NCBI GenBank assembly: GCA_044224905.1
Contig: JBGAJN010000001.1
Span: 558,001-622,000 of the forward strand
Length of the DNA stretch: 64,000 bases
Reading direction: 5' to 3'
DNA from: JBGAJN01 sp044224905
GTDB taxonomy: Bacteria; Verrucomicrobiota; Verrucomicrobiia; Limisphaerales; JBGAJN01
Position 1 is the stretch's first letter. The number at the start of each line of letters is the position of its first letter. The notes under the pieces were generated by a model that saw only the letters and a program-made list of their open reading frames with translations, made no database searches and was not told the DNA's origin. Below are positions 63,978-64,000 of the stretch, one piece after another. The translations under genes and the position numbers were made by a program.

Positions 63978-64000
63978 GCATGGACGACCAATTGGCGCAG
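63974..64000 (+). CDS. Start of an unknown gene coupled to the FtsK-like gene (partial)
   Basis: ATG 63974 overlaps the stop of the FtsK-type gene by ATGA; nine codons (MSMDDQLAQ) are visible. The overlap shows an operon continuing out of the window. An ATG at 63980 is an alternative start. No function can be read. Confidence 0.6.

Overview
This window reads as chromosomal DNA of a free-living Verrucomicrobiota bacterium with a GC-rich, Gram-negative-type genome. The best taxonomic signal is at the left edge: a pilus-associated block whose order and lengths match the Akkermansia Amuc_1099-1100-1101 cluster (membrane protein, Amuc_1100-like protein, PilM fused to a PilN-like region). An outer membrane is supported by LptE, BamD and SurA-like proteins, a TonB-dependent receptor and Lgt. 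No rRNA, prophage, plasmid function or CRISPR array is visible. The taxonomic placement is inference from gene families, not from a marker-gene search.

Layout. 1-3.5 kb: type IV pilus-like block (minus strand). 3.6-7.0 kb: envelope assembly (lptE, bamD) and small unknown proteins. 7.2-7.4 kb: a pair of inverted, palindrome-rich repeats. 7.5-12.2 kb: a compact three-gene operon of a PilZ/HlyD co-polymerase (Alg44-like), a processive GT2 synthase (Alg8-like) and a PAS-GGDEF-EAL protein, predicted to be a c-di-GMP-controlled exopolysaccharide machine. 12.3-22.4 kb: housekeeping (murA, prmC, LysM protein, rpmE, prfA, HAD phosphatase, AI-2E-family transporter, proC, MFS). 22.9-28.7 kb: pilC, a sigma54-type response regulator with an altered GAFTGA loop, class II aldolase, mnmG. 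28.9-37.6 kb: accessory-looking minus-strand region with a catalytically degenerate IS630-type transposase-like protein, a response regulator, a CHASE8 multi-PAS histidine kinase, YfiR, a TonB receptor, and two overlapping membrane proteins resembling lycopene cyclase domains.

37.7-43.8 kb: ABC ATPase, SurA-like isomerase, DUF374 acyltransferase, ruvA, ruvC, rluD-type synthase, lgt. 43.8-50.3 kb: NhaD/CitM-like antiporter, alpha-glucan phosphorylase, and a serine hydrolase/NamZ-type muramidase fusion. 50.3-57.8 kb: tRNA-Pro(UGG), two small Cys-rich exported proteins each with its own terminator, MBL-fold exonuclease, tRNA-Ala(CGC), FIST protein, trmB, a Pycsar-effector-like (PycTM) membrane protein coupled to a large unknown membrane protein, and a Tat-exported phosphoesterase. 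58-64 kb: secreted unknown protein, secreted esterase, and a 1009-residue FtsK/SpoIIIE-type ATPase with three ATPase-like modules, translationally coupled to a gene that leaves the window.

The most interesting points are the minimal Alg44-Alg8-GGDEF/EAL operon, the pseudo-transposase, the YfiR/CHASE8 kinase module, the PycTM-like pair and the FtsK-like protein at the right edge. All functions are predictions from sequence reading; no database search was run.
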